A stretch of DNA of 46,262 bases. Source: an uncultured Erythrobacter sp. Lineage in GTDB: Bacteria > Pseudomonadota > Alphaproteobacteria > Sphingomonadales > Sphingomonadaceae. The DNA is taken from NCBI GenBank assembly GCA_913061345.1, contig CAJXTZ010000010.1:1-46262 (forward strand). The letters run 5' to 3'. Of this stretch, positions 33,800 through 42,503 are shown piece by piece (position 1 is the stretch's first letter; each line of letters starts with the position of its first letter). The translations under genes and the position numbers were made by a program. Below the pieces are notes generated by a model. The model had not been told where the DNA came from. It made no database searches and worked only from the letters and a program-made list of their open reading frames with translations.

Positions 33800-35413
33800 T
33801 TGCCCATCCGCCTGACTGTCGGCCTGCTGGCCGCTACCGCCATTCTGGCGACCCCTGCTGCTGCCAATACCGCTGACAATGTAGATCGCGCCATGCTGGA
33901 GCGCGACACCGCAATTCTGGCGGCGGACGATATGGAGGGGCGCGAGGCCGGTACGCGCGGACACGAGCGGGCGGCCGGCTATGTCGCCGGGCGTTTCGCC
34001 TCGCTGGGCTTGGAACCTGCGGGCGACGATGGCACCTATTTCCAGAACGTCACCCTGCGCACCCATACCCCGGCGGAGGAAGGCAACACTCTGTCCATCG
34101 AAGGGATGGGCGATCTCGTTGCCTTCGAAGATTTCTACGTGCTGGGTTCCCCAATAGAGGCAAGCGGTACGATAGAAGCGCCGCTTGTCTTCATCGGTTA
34201 CGGCCTCGACATCCCAGGCCGCGACGACTTCGCCGGTGTCGACCTTGAAGGCGCCGTGGCCGTGCGCGTTTACGGTGGACCGGAAAGTCTTGATGGCGAA
34301 GAGGCCGCCCACTTTCGCAGCACCATCGACGAGCGGCTTTCGGATCGCGGCGCAGTGGGCATGTTGCTGCTGCGCACGCCGCAACTGGAGGAGGTTTTCG
34401 GCTGGGAGCAGACTGCCCGTTCCGTGCAACAGCGCCGTACCACGACGTGGGTCGGCCCAGACGGCACGGCCTATACAGGAGCGGACAATATTCTTGTCTC
34501 CACCGGTCTCTCGCCCGAACTGTCACGCGAACTGCTGGAAGGGCAAGATTTCGATTACGACGATCTTGTCGAAGCGGAAGCGACAGAAGAGGCGCTGATG
34601 CCCAGCTTCGCACTAGACCGCAGCATCCGCATCGATTTCGCCAGCGAGTTCGAGGATGTGGAAACGCCCAATGTAATCGGAATGCTGCCCGGATCGGATC
34701 CCGAAGTGGCGGACGAATATGTTATCCTGACAGCCCATCTCGATCACGTCGGTATTCAGCCCACAGAAGAAGAGGGCGACGACGAGATCTACAACGGCGC
34801 GCTGGACAACGCCGTGGGTGTGGCCAGCATGATCGAGGTTGCCCGCCTGTTGCAGGAAACACCGGCGCGCCGCCCGGTGCTGGTGCTGGCGCTGACGGCG
34901 GAGGAAAAAGGCTTGCTGGGCTCTGCCTACAATGCTGCAAACCCCACCGTGCCTGCGGACCAGGTGGTGGCCAACGTCAACCTCGACATGCCTGTTGCAA
35001 CCTATGACTTTGCCGATGTGGTCGCCTTCGGGGCGGAGCGTTCCACCCTCTACCCACAGGTGGAAGCGGCGGCAGAGGAGCACGGACTGAAACTCAGTCC
35101 CGATCCGCAGCCCGAGCAGGGTTTCTTTACCCGGTCGGACCAGTACTCCTATGTAAGGCGCGGCATCCCGGCGGTTTATCTCGACCTTGGTTTTGCCAAT
35201 GGCGGAGAAGAGGCGCAGGGCATCGTCTATGGAGAGCATTACCACCAACCGTCGGACGAGATCGAGCTTGTCGATTTCAACGCGCTGGAGCGGTTCACGG
35301 CGGTCAACCATGCCATCGCCCGCAACATCGCGAACATGGAAGAGACGCCAGCCTGGCTGCCCGGCGATTTCTTCGGGACGACCTATGGCGGACGGATTGC
35401 CGCGCAAGACTGA
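33800..35413 (+). CDS. M28 family zinc metallopeptidase, exported
   Basis: 537 residues from a TTG at 33800-33802 preceded by ACGAGGA. A signal peptide ends near ATPAAA (about residue 22). A PA-like inserted domain occupies roughly residues 115-270. The di-zinc aminopeptidase core follows: His313 (TAHLDHVG), Asp336 (ALDNAVG), Glu368/Glu369 (TAEEKGLLGS), Asp396 (NVNLDMP) and His482 in HYHQPSDE. It should cleave N-terminal residues of peptides in the periplasm. It lies between cobS and the PBP gene on the same strand. Confidence 0.94.
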   Translation: MPIRLTVGLLAATAILATPAAANTADNVDRAMLERDTAILAADDMEGREAGTRGHERAAGYVAGRFASLGLEPAGDDGTYFQNVTLRTHTPAEEGNTLSIEGMGDLVAFEDFYVLGSPIEASGTIEAPLVFIGYGLDIPGRDDFAGVDLEGAVAVRVYGGPESLDGEEAAHFRSTIDERLSDRGAVGMLLLRTPQLEEVFGWEQTARSVQQRRTTTWVGPDGTAYTGADNILVSTGLSPELSRELLEGQDFDYDDLVEAEATEEALMPSFALDRSIRIDFASEFEDVETPNVIGMLPGSDPEVADEYVILTAHLDHVGIQPTEEEGDDEIYNGALDNAVGVASMIEVARLLQETPARRPVLVLALTAEEKGLLGSAYNAANPTVPADQVVANVNLDMPVATYDFADVVAFGAERSTLYPQVEAAAEEHGLKLSPDPQPEQGFFTRSDQYSYVRRGIPAVYLDLGFANGGEEAQGIVYGEHYHQPSDEIELVDFNALERFTAVNHAIARNIANMEETPAWLPGDFFGTTYGGRIAAQD

Positions 35414-35476
35414 CGTGCTTGTCATCTTGACAATTGCACCCTCGCGCAACGTGTATTATTCTGCTAATACAGTGGT

Positions 35477-37651
35477 GTGAATCGCATGTGGCGTAACCCT
35501 TTCAAGCGGCGCGAAGCCGAATATGATCGCTGGACCGAGCGAGATGTCGCGCTGGAAAACGCGCCGTGGACGCCGCTGTCCGATCTCGACGACCGGGATT
35601 TTGGCCGTGATGCAGCTCCGCAACGCTATTACGACAGAACGCGCTATCACAGTGGCTGGCGGCGTTTCGTGCCAGATCGCGCGCGCGGGCGAGGCAAGTT
35701 GTGGTGGGGCAGCCGGATTTTTGCCGCTATACTCCTTATATTCTTCGTGCTGGTTGCCTGGCTGGCGATCACCGCACCGCTCTCGAAAAGTCTGGAACCC
35801 ATCGCCCCGCCGCAGATCACGCTGCTGGCTGCTGACGGCACGCCGATTGCCCGCAACGGCGCCGTGGTGGAAGAGCCGGTGAAGATTGCCGATCTGCCGG
35901 ACCACGTGGTCCAGCCGTTTCTCGCCATCGAGGACCGGCGATTCTACGATCACTGGGGCGTCGATCCGCGCGGGGTGGCGCGGGCGCTGTTCACCGGCGT
36001 GGGCGGTGGCTCCACCATTACCCAGCAACTGGCCAAGTTCACCTTCCTCACTCCGGAACAGACGCTGACCCGCAAGGCGCGAGAGGCGCTCATCGCAGTC
36101 TGGTTGGAAAGCTGGCTGAGCAAGGACGAAATCCTCGAGCGCTATCTGTCCAACGCCTATTTCGGTGACAACATGTACGGCCTGCGGGCAGCAAGCCTAC
36201 ACTACTTCTATCGCCATCCGGAGAATCTGCGGCCCGAACAGGCAGCCATGCTGGCAGGCCTGTTACAGGCACCCAGCCGCCTTGCCCCCACCCGTAATCC
36301 CGATCTTGCCGCCCAGCGTTATGCCCTTGTGAAAGGCGCGATGGTGGCGGCGGGTTATATCACGCAAGCCAGGGCCAGTAGCATGCCGGTGCCCGATCTG
36401 GATGTGCGCACCCGCAACGATCTACCCACGGGAACCTACTTTGCCGACTGGGCTTTGCCTGCCGCGCGAGAGCAGAGCGACATGAGCTATTCGCGTCAGA
36501 CCATTACCACCACGCTGGACAGCGAATTGCAGGCGGCGGCCAACCGCGTGATTCAGCGCGCACCGCTGGGTGAGGCGCAAGTAGCGCTGGTAGCCATGCG
36601 ATCCAATGGCGAAGTCCTGGCAATGGTGGGCGGCAAGGATTACGCGACCAGCCCCTTCAACCGCGCCACGCAGGCGCGTCGGCAGCCCGGCTCCACCTTC
36701 AAGCTGTTCGTCTACCTTGCCGCGCTGCGCAACGGCTGGAGCCCGGACGATACCATTTCCAACGCGGCCTTCACCGAAGGCTCTTACCGGCCCAGCAACG
36801 CCAGCGGCCGTTACTCGGACACCATCACGCTGCGCGACGCCTTCGCCCAATCATCCAACGTTGCGGCGGTGCGATTGCTGAATGCGGTGGGCAGCGAGGC
36901 GGTGATCGAAACCGCGCGCGAACTGGGGGCAACCTCTCCGCTGCCGGAGGGCGATCCCAGCATGGCGCTGGGAACGTCCACTATGACGCTGCTGGAACTG
37001 ACCAGCGCCTATGCCGGTGTTGCCGCCAACAGCTTCCCGGTCGAACCCCATGCTTTTCCATTAGCGGAGCAGGGCTGGTTCGACTGGCTGCTGGACGGGC
37101 GCGGAAATCTTGGCAGCTCTGATCGCGATGAGATCGAGGACATGCTGCGCGGCGCGATCAATCGCGGCACGGGCAGCGCTGCCATGCTGTCAATTCCCAA
37201 CTACGGCAAGACTGGCACCACGCAGGACAATCGCGATGCCCTGTTCGTTGGCTACGCGGGCGAGGGGGAGAACCGCCTCGTTGTTGGCGTATGGATCGGC
37301 AATGATGACAATTCGCCACTGGGCAATATCTCGGGCGGCGGACTGCCAGCACGCATCTGGCGCGATTTCCTTCGCGCGGCGCTGGGTGCCTCGGCAGCGC
37401 CGCCGCGCCCCACGCCATCGCCCGATCCCAGCGGACCGGTGCAGCCTCAGGACGTGCCCGACCTGCAGGATATCCCGCTGGGCGATGGCCGCCGCCTGAT
37501 CGTCAACGACGACGAGGCAGTGCTATCCACCGAGATCGAGGGCGTGCCGCTGGAGTTCCGCGTCCGCGACGGAGAATTGTCCCTCGACGTGGACGAGGAA
37601 GCGGCAGAACGCGAAATCCAGCGCAGGATCGACGAGGAAATGCGACGCTAG
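35477..37651 (+). CDS. Class A penicillin-binding protein (PBP1 type)
   Basis: 724 residues from a GTG at 35477 (an ATG at 35486 is an alternative; neither has a strong ribosome-binding site). A basic cytosolic N-terminus of about 80 residues and one membrane anchor precede the GT51 glycosyltransferase domain (catalytic Glu152 in EDRRFYDHWGVD, GGSTITQQLAK) and the transpeptidase domain with S406-TFK, S459-x-N461 and K578-TG. A proline-rich segment (PPRPTPSPDPSGPVQ) and an acidic C-terminal tail of about 70 residues follow. It polymerises and cross-links peptidoglycan. The gene ends 12 nt from the convergent oxidoreductase gene. Confidence 0.95.
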   Translation: MNRMWRNPFKRREAEYDRWTERDVALENAPWTPLSDLDDRDFGRDAAPQRYYDRTRYHSGWRRFVPDRARGRGKLWWGSRIFAAILLIFFVLVAWLAITAPLSKSLEPIAPPQITLLAADGTPIARNGAVVEEPVKIADLPDHVVQPFLAIEDRRFYDHWGVDPRGVARALFTGVGGGSTITQQLAKFTFLTPEQTLTRKAREALIAVWLESWLSKDEILERYLSNAYFGDNMYGLRAASLHYFYRHPENLRPEQAAMLAGLLQAPSRLAPTRNPDLAAQRYALVKGAMVAAGYITQARASSMPVPDLDVRTRNDLPTGTYFADWALPAAREQSDMSYSRQTITTTLDSELQAAANRVIQRAPLGEAQVALVAMRSNGEVLAMVGGKDYATSPFNRATQARRQPGSTFKLFVYLAALRNGWSPDDTISNAAFTEGSYRPSNASGRYSDTITLRDAFAQSSNVAAVRLLNAVGSEAVIETARELGATSPLPEGDPSMALGTSTMTLLELTSAYAGVAANSFPVEPHAFPLAEQGWFDWLLDGRGNLGSSDRDEIEDMLRGAINRGTGSAAMLSIPNYGKTGTTQDNRDALFVGYAGEGENRLVVGVWIGNDDNSPLGNISGGGLPARIWRDFLRAALGASAAPPRPTPSPDPSGPVQPQDVPDLQDIPLGDGRRLIVNDDEAVLSTEIEGVPLEFRVRDGELSLDVDEEAAEREIQRRIDEEMRR

Positions 37652-37663
37652 CGGCGCGAGGCG

Positions 37664-38779
37664 TCAGCCGTGCGGCGTGACGAGATATTTCTCGCCCGTC
37701 GACATCTGCGCGTAGTCCATCATCGCATCCCTGGTCAGCATTTCCTCCAGATCGACCCGCGCCTTGTAGCTGCTGGCAAATGTGGTGGTCAGCCCGTCGT
37801 GCACGCGTTGGCGCAGGGCCATCATCGTTTTCATGTCGCAGCTTTTTAGGAAGGGCATCAGCAACCAGCCCGACAAGGTCCATGCAAAACCATAGCTTGC
37901 CGTCAGGATCGTGGGCTCCACCTGCAACCGCCCGTAGATGTACATTTTCTTCTGCTGGTCGGAGCCATAGCGGCTGTATTCGGTTAACTTCGAGGCAGCA
38001 ACACGCTCCATCGCGCGAAGGCACGTGTCGCTGGTTCGCCCACCGCCAATGGGATCGAAACCCAGATATGCGCCGGTCGCATCGATCGCCTCGGCGAGGG
38101 ATTTCTCGTAATCTTCTTTCGAGCTGTTCACCACGTGGCTTGCGCCCTGGTCTTTCAGGATTTCCACCTGCCCATCACGGCGCACGATGTTCACAAGGTC
38201 CATCCCGTCTTCCTGGCAGATACGGTTCAGCATCTGGCCAAGGTTAGAGGCAGCTGCTGCGTGGACGATAGCCTCGTGACCTTCGCGCCTGGCGGTCTCG
38301 ACAAAACCCAGTGCCGTCATCGGGTTGATGAAGGAACTTGCGCCTTGTTCTGAAGAATGGTCCCCCAGCGGCAGGCACATCTTGGCATTCGCGATGGCAT
38401 ATTCGCCAAAAGCATTGCCCGGCACGCAGGCCACGCGCTGGCCCAGCAGCGCCTGCGCCTGTTCGTCCGGTCCTGCCGCGATGACTTCGCCTGCGCCCTC
38501 GTTGCCGACAGTCTGCGGCTTGCCGTGGCGAGCGGATTGCCTGGCGGCCGCCGGCGGTGCGATCTGCATAGTTACCTTGCCGCTTTCGTAAGTCGCGTTC
38601 TCAAGGTCCGCGCCAGCCGTCATCAGGAACAGGTCCGACGGGTTGATCGGCGCTGCTTCCAACTTCACCAGCACTTCGTTGTTCGTCGGCTGCGGAAATG
38701 ACTTTTCCTGCAGCTCCAGCACCATCGTGCCATCGGCGGAAAGAGTTGAGATAAGCTGGCGTCCGGTGGTGTCGGTCAT
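37664..38779 (-). CDS. Medium-chain dehydrogenase/reductase, quinone oxidoreductase-like
   Basis: 371 residues. The N-terminal GroES-like part (EVLVKLEAAPINPSDL, VGNEGAGEVIAAGPD, LLGQRVACV) and the Rossmann domain (ASNLGQMLNRICQEDGMDLVNIVRR) place it in the zinc-independent MDR group; I see no Cys/His zinc ligands. It likely uses NADPH to reduce a quinone or enone. The ATG is at 38777-38779, 6 nt after truA, so it is probably co-transcribed with fmt and truA. Confidence 0.9.
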   Translation of the reverse strand: MTDTTGRQLISTLSADGTMVLELQEKSFPQPTNNEVLVKLEAAPINPSDLFLMTAGADLENATYESGKVTMQIAPPAAARQSARHGKPQTVGNEGAGEVIAAGPDEQAQALLGQRVACVPGNAFGEYAIANAKMCLPLGDHSSEQGASSFINPMTALGFVETARREGHEAIVHAAAASNLGQMLNRICQEDGMDLVNIVRRDGQVEILKDQGASHVVNSSKEDYEKSLAEAIDATGAYLGFDPIGGGRTSDTCLRAMERVAASKLTEYSRYGSDQQKKMYIYGRLQVEPTILTASYGFAWTLSGWLLMPFLKSCDMKTMMALRQRVHDGLTTTFASSYKARVDLEEMLTRDAMMDYAQMSTGEKYLVTPHG

Positions 38780-38785
38780 ATGGAT

Positions 38786-39535
38786 CTAGTCCTCTTGTGG
38801 GTAAGTGGCGTGTACGAAATAAAGGCCTTCGGGCGGAGCATTGAGGCCCAATGCCGCCCGGTCTTTTGCCTCCAACGCACGGGCTATCTGATCTATCCCC
38901 CAGGTGCCTTGCCCGACCAATGCCAGACACCCCACCATGGATCGCACCTGGTGATGCAGAAAACTGCGCGCGGCGGCGCGAACGATAATCCCGTCGCCCT
39001 CGCGGCTGACATCCAGTCGGCCCAGCGTTTTCAACGGGCTGGCGGCCTGGCAATGGGCGCTGCGGAAGGTGGTGAAATCGTGGTTTCCCACCAGCGCCTG
39101 CGCCGCTTGGTGCATCGCCTCGTGGTCGAGCGGGCGGGCGATGTGCCAGGCGCGACCTTTTTCCAGCGTCAGCGGCGCGCGGCGGTTGCGGATGCGGTAT
39201 TCATAGCTGCGCCCCGTGCACGAAAAGCGTGCATGCCAGTCATCCGGCTTCACCTCGCAGCCGATGATCGCCACGGGATCGGGCCGTAATTTGGCGTTGA
39301 GCGCCTGCATCAGCCGGAACGGATCGAACGGTTTTTCGATATCCAGATGGCTGCGCATGGCGAGGGCATGGACCCCGCTATCGGTGCGCCCCGCGCTGTG
39401 CAGCGTCACCATTTCTCCCGTTACGGCGCGGGCGGCGTCCTCGATACTCTGTTGGACGCTGGGCCCATTGTCCTGCCGTTGCAGGCCAAAGAAAGGGCCG
39501 CCGTCGAACTCGATTGCAAGGGCGAAGCGGGTCAA
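38786..39535 (-). CDS. truA: tRNA pseudouridine(38-40) synthase
   Basis: 249 residues. It converts U38-U40 of tRNA anticodon arms to pseudouridine. The catalytic Asp52 sits in [27 protein letters not shown] and [13 protein letters not shown] are the other family blocks. The start is TTG at 39533-39535, overlapping the TGA of fmt by 4 nt (TTGA), which makes coupled translation likely and explains the lack of an ATG. Confidence 0.96.
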   Translation of the reverse strand: MTRFALAIEFDGGPFFGLQRQDNGPSVQQSIEDAARAVTGEMVTLHSAGRTDSGVHALAMRSHLDIEKPFDPFRLMQALNAKLRPDPVAIIGCEVKPDDWHARFSCTGRSYEYRIRNRRAPLTLEKGRAWHIARPLDHEAMHQAAQALVGNHDFTTFRSAHCQAASPLKTLGRLDVSREGDGIIVRAAARSFLHHQVRSMVGCLALVGQGTWGIDQIARALEAKDRAALGLNAPPEGLYFVHATYPQED

Positions 39536-40437
39536 TTCACGCGCGCTCCCACCTTGACGGCATTGCCGCGCAGGAAATCGTCCTGCGCCATCGCAGGCTT
39601 GCCAGCCCGTTGCAGCGTAACGGGGCGTAGCGCGCCGGTGCTGCAGGCGATAGTCATGCGATCATCCAGAACCGTGCCCGGCACCCCTTCGCCATCAACG
39701 CATTCGGCGCGCAACAGCTTGATGCGTTCGCCATCCATTTCCAGCCAGCTTCCGGGGAAGGGCGCAAAGGCGCGAATTTCGCGTTCCAGAACCTCGGCCG
39801 GCTTGCTGAAATCGAGCTTCGCTTCGGCCTTGCTGATCTTCGGTGCGTATGTGGCCAGCGCATCGTCCTGCTGTTCCGGCACAAGGGTTTCGATCCGCGC
39901 AAGTGCCTGCACCATCAGGCTTGCCCCAAGGACAGCCAGTTCATCGTGCAATTCGCCAGTCGTCTTGTGGTCGATGGGCGTAGCACTCTTCAGCAGCATC
40001 GGCCCTGTATCGAGGCCGCGCTCCATGCGCATGATGGTGATGCCGGTTTCTTCGTCGCCTGCCTGTATCGCGCGGTGGATGGGCGCGGCACCACGCCAGC
40101 GCGGCAGCAGGGAGCCGTGGACATTGAGGCAGCCGTGCACCGGTGCATCCAGCACGGCTTGGGGTAGCAACAGACCATAGGCGGCAACCACGGCGACATC
40201 GGCATTCAGCGCGGCAAAAGCATTATGCTCCTCCTCTCCCTTCAGGCTGGCGGGATGGCGGACCTCGATACCCAGGGCATCGGCGCGCGCGTGGACGGGG
40301 GAGGGGCGCTCCTTCTTGCCACGCCCCGCGCGGCTGGGCGGCTGGCTATACACGGCAGCCACGTCGTGCCCCGCATTCACCAGTGCATCCAGCGTCGGCA
40401 CGGCGAAATCGGGCGTACCCATGAAAATCAGGCGCAT
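39532..40437 (-). CDS. fmt: Methionyl-tRNA formyltransferase
   Basis: 301 residues. It formylates initiator Met-tRNA with 10-formyl-THF. The N-terminal [19 protein letters not shown] and the active-site block [17 protein letters not shown] (Asn105, His107) with Asp143 in RGLDTGPML are complete, and a C-terminal OB domain follows. It is divergent from recR across 44 nt. The deformylase gene that undoes its reaction is nearby at 41136, beyond recR on the other strand. Confidence 0.97.
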   Translation of the reverse strand: MRLIFMGTPDFAVPTLDALVNAGHDVAAVYSQPPSRAGRGKKERPSPVHARADALGIEVRHPASLKGEEEHNAFAALNADVAVVAAYGLLLPQAVLDAPVHGCLNVHGSLLPRWRGAAPIHRAIQAGDEETGITIMRMERGLDTGPMLLKSATPIDHKTTGELHDELAVLGASLMVQALARIETLVPEQQDDALATYAPKISKAEAKLDFSKPAEVLEREIRAFAPFPGSWLEMDGERIKLLRAECVDGEGVPGTVLDDRMTIACSTGALRPVTLQRAGKPAMAQDDFLRGNAVKVGARVN

Positions 40438-40481
40438 CGTCAGCCTTTCTATTCCCTGCGCGCGGCCCTATCTGCCGGAAC

Positions 40482-41078
40482 ATGGCATCGCAAGAGATCG
40501 AAAACCTCGCCTCGGCATTGGCGCGCCTTCCGGGGCTTGGCCCGCGTTCGGCGCGGCGGGCCGTGCTGTGGCTGGTTAAACATCGGGAAACCGCACTCGA
40601 TCAGGTTCTGGATGCGCTGGGCACGGTAAAGGAAAGGCTGGTGGAGTGCGACACCTGCGGCAACGTGGATACGCAAAACCCGTGCACGATTTGCGCCGAT
40701 CCCAAGCGCGATCCCAAGTCTATTTGCGTTGTCGAGGACGTGGCGGACCTGTGGGCGCTTGACCGAGCGCGCCTGTTTACCGGCACGTTCCACGTGCTGG
40801 GTGGACGGCTTTCGGCGCTGGACGGCATTCGACCTGAAGACCTTGCAATAGACAGCCTGCTGGGCCGGGTGGAAGCGGGCGGCGTGGACGAGGTGGTGCT
40901 GGCCATGAATGCCACGCTGGAAGGGCAGACCACCGCGCATTATATAGCCGAACGGCTGGAAGAGCGCCCCGTTCGTATCACGCAACTCGCCCACGGACTG
41001 CCGGTGGGAGGGGAACTGGATTACCTGGACGAGGGCACCTTGGCGCAGGCGCTGCGCGCGCGGCGACCACTGGGCTGA
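40482..41078 (+). CDS. recR: Recombination mediator RecR
   Basis: 198 residues. A helix-hairpin-helix ([19 protein letters not shown]) is followed by a C4 zinc finger (Cys56, Cys59, Cys68, Cys71), a Toprim domain ([14 protein letters not shown] to [21 protein letters not shown]) and a Walker B-like C-terminal [19 protein letters not shown]. With RecO and RecF it loads RecA onto SSB-coated gaps. It starts 44 nt from the divergent fmt; def follows 57 nt downstream. Confidence 0.97.
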   Translation: MASQEIENLASALARLPGLGPRSARRAVLWLVKHRETALDQVLDALGTVKERLVECDTCGNVDTQNPCTICADPKRDPKSICVVEDVADLWALDRARLFTGTFHVLGGRLSALDGIRPEDLAIDSLLGRVEAGGVDEVVLAMNATLEGQTTAHYIAERLEERPVRITQLAHGLPVGGELDYLDEGTLAQALRARRPLG

Positions 41079-41135
41079 AACCTGCCCGAATGATCGGCAA
41101 TTGAAGGTTCAGGCGCTTCGTCCTATATTCGGCGC

Positions 41136-41702
41136 ATGGCTATACGCGAAATCATAGAAGCGCCGGACCCCCGGCTGAAAACGGTGTCGTCTCCTGTCGA
41201 GACATTCGACGACGATCTCAAGACCCTCGTCGATGACATGTTCGAGACGATGTACGATGCGCGTGGTATCGGTCTGGCCGCTATTCAGGTGGGGGAACCG
41301 CTGCGCCTTTTGGTAATCGATTTGCAGGAAGAAGACCCGGACGCCGATCCCGTCCCGGGCGACCACGATGGGCATGAGCATACGCACCAGCCAATCATCA
41401 ACGATCCGCGCGTCTATGTGAATCCCGAAATCCTCGATCCGTCGGACGATACCAAAAGTTATCAGGAAGGGTGCCTTTCGGTGCCCGATATCTTTGCCGA
41501 TGTCGAACGCCCTTCGAAGTGCCGTGTGCGCTGGCAGGACCTGGCGGGAAATACCCACGAGGAAGAGATGGACGGGATGCTGGCCGTGTGCATCCAGCAC
41601 GAGATGGACCACCTCAATGGCGTTCTCTTCATCGATCACCTTTCCCGCCTGAGACGCAACATGGCGCTGAAGAAGCTCAAGAAGATGCGCGAAGCTGCCT
41701 GA
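41136..41702 (+). CDS. def: Peptide deformylase with acidic/His-rich insertion
   Basis: 188 residues. It removes the N-formyl group from nascent proteins. The three metal-site motifs are present: GIGLAAIQVG, EGCLSVP (Cys113) and QHEMDHLNG (His155, Glu156, His159). An insertion of about 20 residues at 67-88 (acidic, then GDHDGHEHTHQP) separates the second and third strands and is not in E. coli Def; its histidines could bind metal. The stop TGA shares a base with the ATG of the small membrane protein gene. Confidence 0.95.
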   Translation: MAIREIIEAPDPRLKTVSSPVETFDDDLKTLVDDMFETMYDARGIGLAAIQVGEPLRLLVIDLQEEDPDADPVPGDHDGHEHTHQPIINDPRVYVNPEILDPSDDTKSYQEGCLSVPDIFADVERPSKCRVRWQDLAGNTHEEEMDGMLAVCIQHEMDHLNGVLFIDHLSRLRRNMALKKLKKMREAA

Positions 41703-41899
41703 TGAGAACGATCAGCTGGAGCCAGGCAAGTGTTGCCGGTCTGCTGTATGCAATGGTGATGTGCGCTTGGGTCTATTACGATCGCGGACTGGGGTTTGAC
41801 GAACTTGCCATCCGGTTTGCAATCTACTTCGTCGCCTTCACGGTGGGCTTTCGTTTCCTGATGAATTTTTTTGCCCGGCGAAACGCGGACAGGGACTGA
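41702..41899 (+). CDS. Small membrane protein, function unknown
   Basis: 65 residues, MRTISWSQASVAGLLYAMVM onwards, with two predicted membrane helices (about residues 9-25 and 36-55) and a basic/acidic tail ending RRNADRD. No family is recognised. The ATG overlaps the def stop (TGATG), so it is translationally coupled to def. A bidirectional terminator follows at 41919-41948. Confidence 0.75.
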   Translation: MRTISWSQASVAGLLYAMVMCAWVYYDRGLGFDELAIRFAIYFVAFTVGFRFLMNFFARRNADRD

Positions 41900-41918
41900 G
41901 CCGCCCCGAAAATACGTG

Positions 41919-41949
41919 AAAAGGGCCGCCCGATGGAGCGGCCCTTTTT
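41919..41949. terminator. Bidirectional intrinsic terminator
   Basis: An 11-bp perfect stem AAAAGGGCCGC (41919-41929) / GCGGCCCTTTT (41938-41948) has an 8-nt loop, an A-rich left side and a T-rich right side. It lies between the convergent def/membrane-protein and copper-protein genes, and can serve both strands. An outer ATACG/CGTAT pairing could extend the stem past a small bulge. Confidence 0.92.
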
Positions 41950-41966
41950 CGTATGCGGCATTGCAA

Positions 41967-42371
41967 TCAGGCGGTGGCGGTATCGACCATCCCTTCGAGC
42001 GCCTTCACGCAGTCTTCCATGCATTCGCGGCACATGCGCTCACACCGGCGGCAATGGTCGTTGTCGTGCTTTGCGCATTCCTCCGCGCAGACCTTACAGG
42101 CGATAATACAGGCTTCCAGCAGTGACTTGATCACCACCGTATTGCCATGCGTACGCCGCGCGGCCACCGTGCTGACGGCCTGACAGATGTCCGAACAGTC
42201 CGAGCATTTGCGAATGCATTCGGACATGTCGCCCTCTTCGCCATTGCAGGCATCAACGCACGAATTGCAGATGGCCGCGCAATACATCGCGTGCTTCACC
42301 GCCTCTGCCAGTTGTTCGTTATAGTCGCTTCCCACGCTGGGGTGTTCCTTGATCATTTCCTTGATCGACAT
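41967..42371 (-). CDS. Cysteine-rich four-helix-bundle copper-binding protein (Csp/DUF326 type)
   Basis: 134 residues with 17 cysteines at 31, 35, 38, 42, 52, 56, 59, 63, 88, 92, 95, 99, 107, 110, 114, 117 and 121. The 4-3-4 spacing puts them on the inner faces of helices, as in copper-storage proteins Csp1/Csp3 that hold many Cu(I) ions. There is no signal peptide, so it is probably cytosolic (Csp3-like). The ATG is at 42369-42371. It is divergent from the second antiporter gene across 132 nt. A role in copper storage or tolerance is inferred from the family. Confidence 0.9.
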   Translation of the reverse strand: MSIKEMIKEHPSVGSDYNEQLAEAVKHAMYCAAICNSCVDACNGEEGDMSECIRKCSDCSDICQAVSTVAARRTHGNTVVIKSLLEACIIACKVCAEECAKHDNDHCRRCERMCRECMEDCVKALEGMVDTATA

Positions 42372-42503
42372 ATCGTTTCTCCTGCTGTTGCCTATGTAGC
42401 GCGCAAGAGGTTGCGATGGTTCCGTGATGGGCAGACTATCGTTCTCACCCTATCAAAGCCTCTCGCCGGAAACCTGCGGCCCAAATGGCCGTTGCGTGAA
42501 AGG

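Noticed and set aside
35427..35459. TTGACA and TATTAT before the PBP gene
   Set aside because: The spacer is 21 nt, too long for a standard sigma-70 type promoter.
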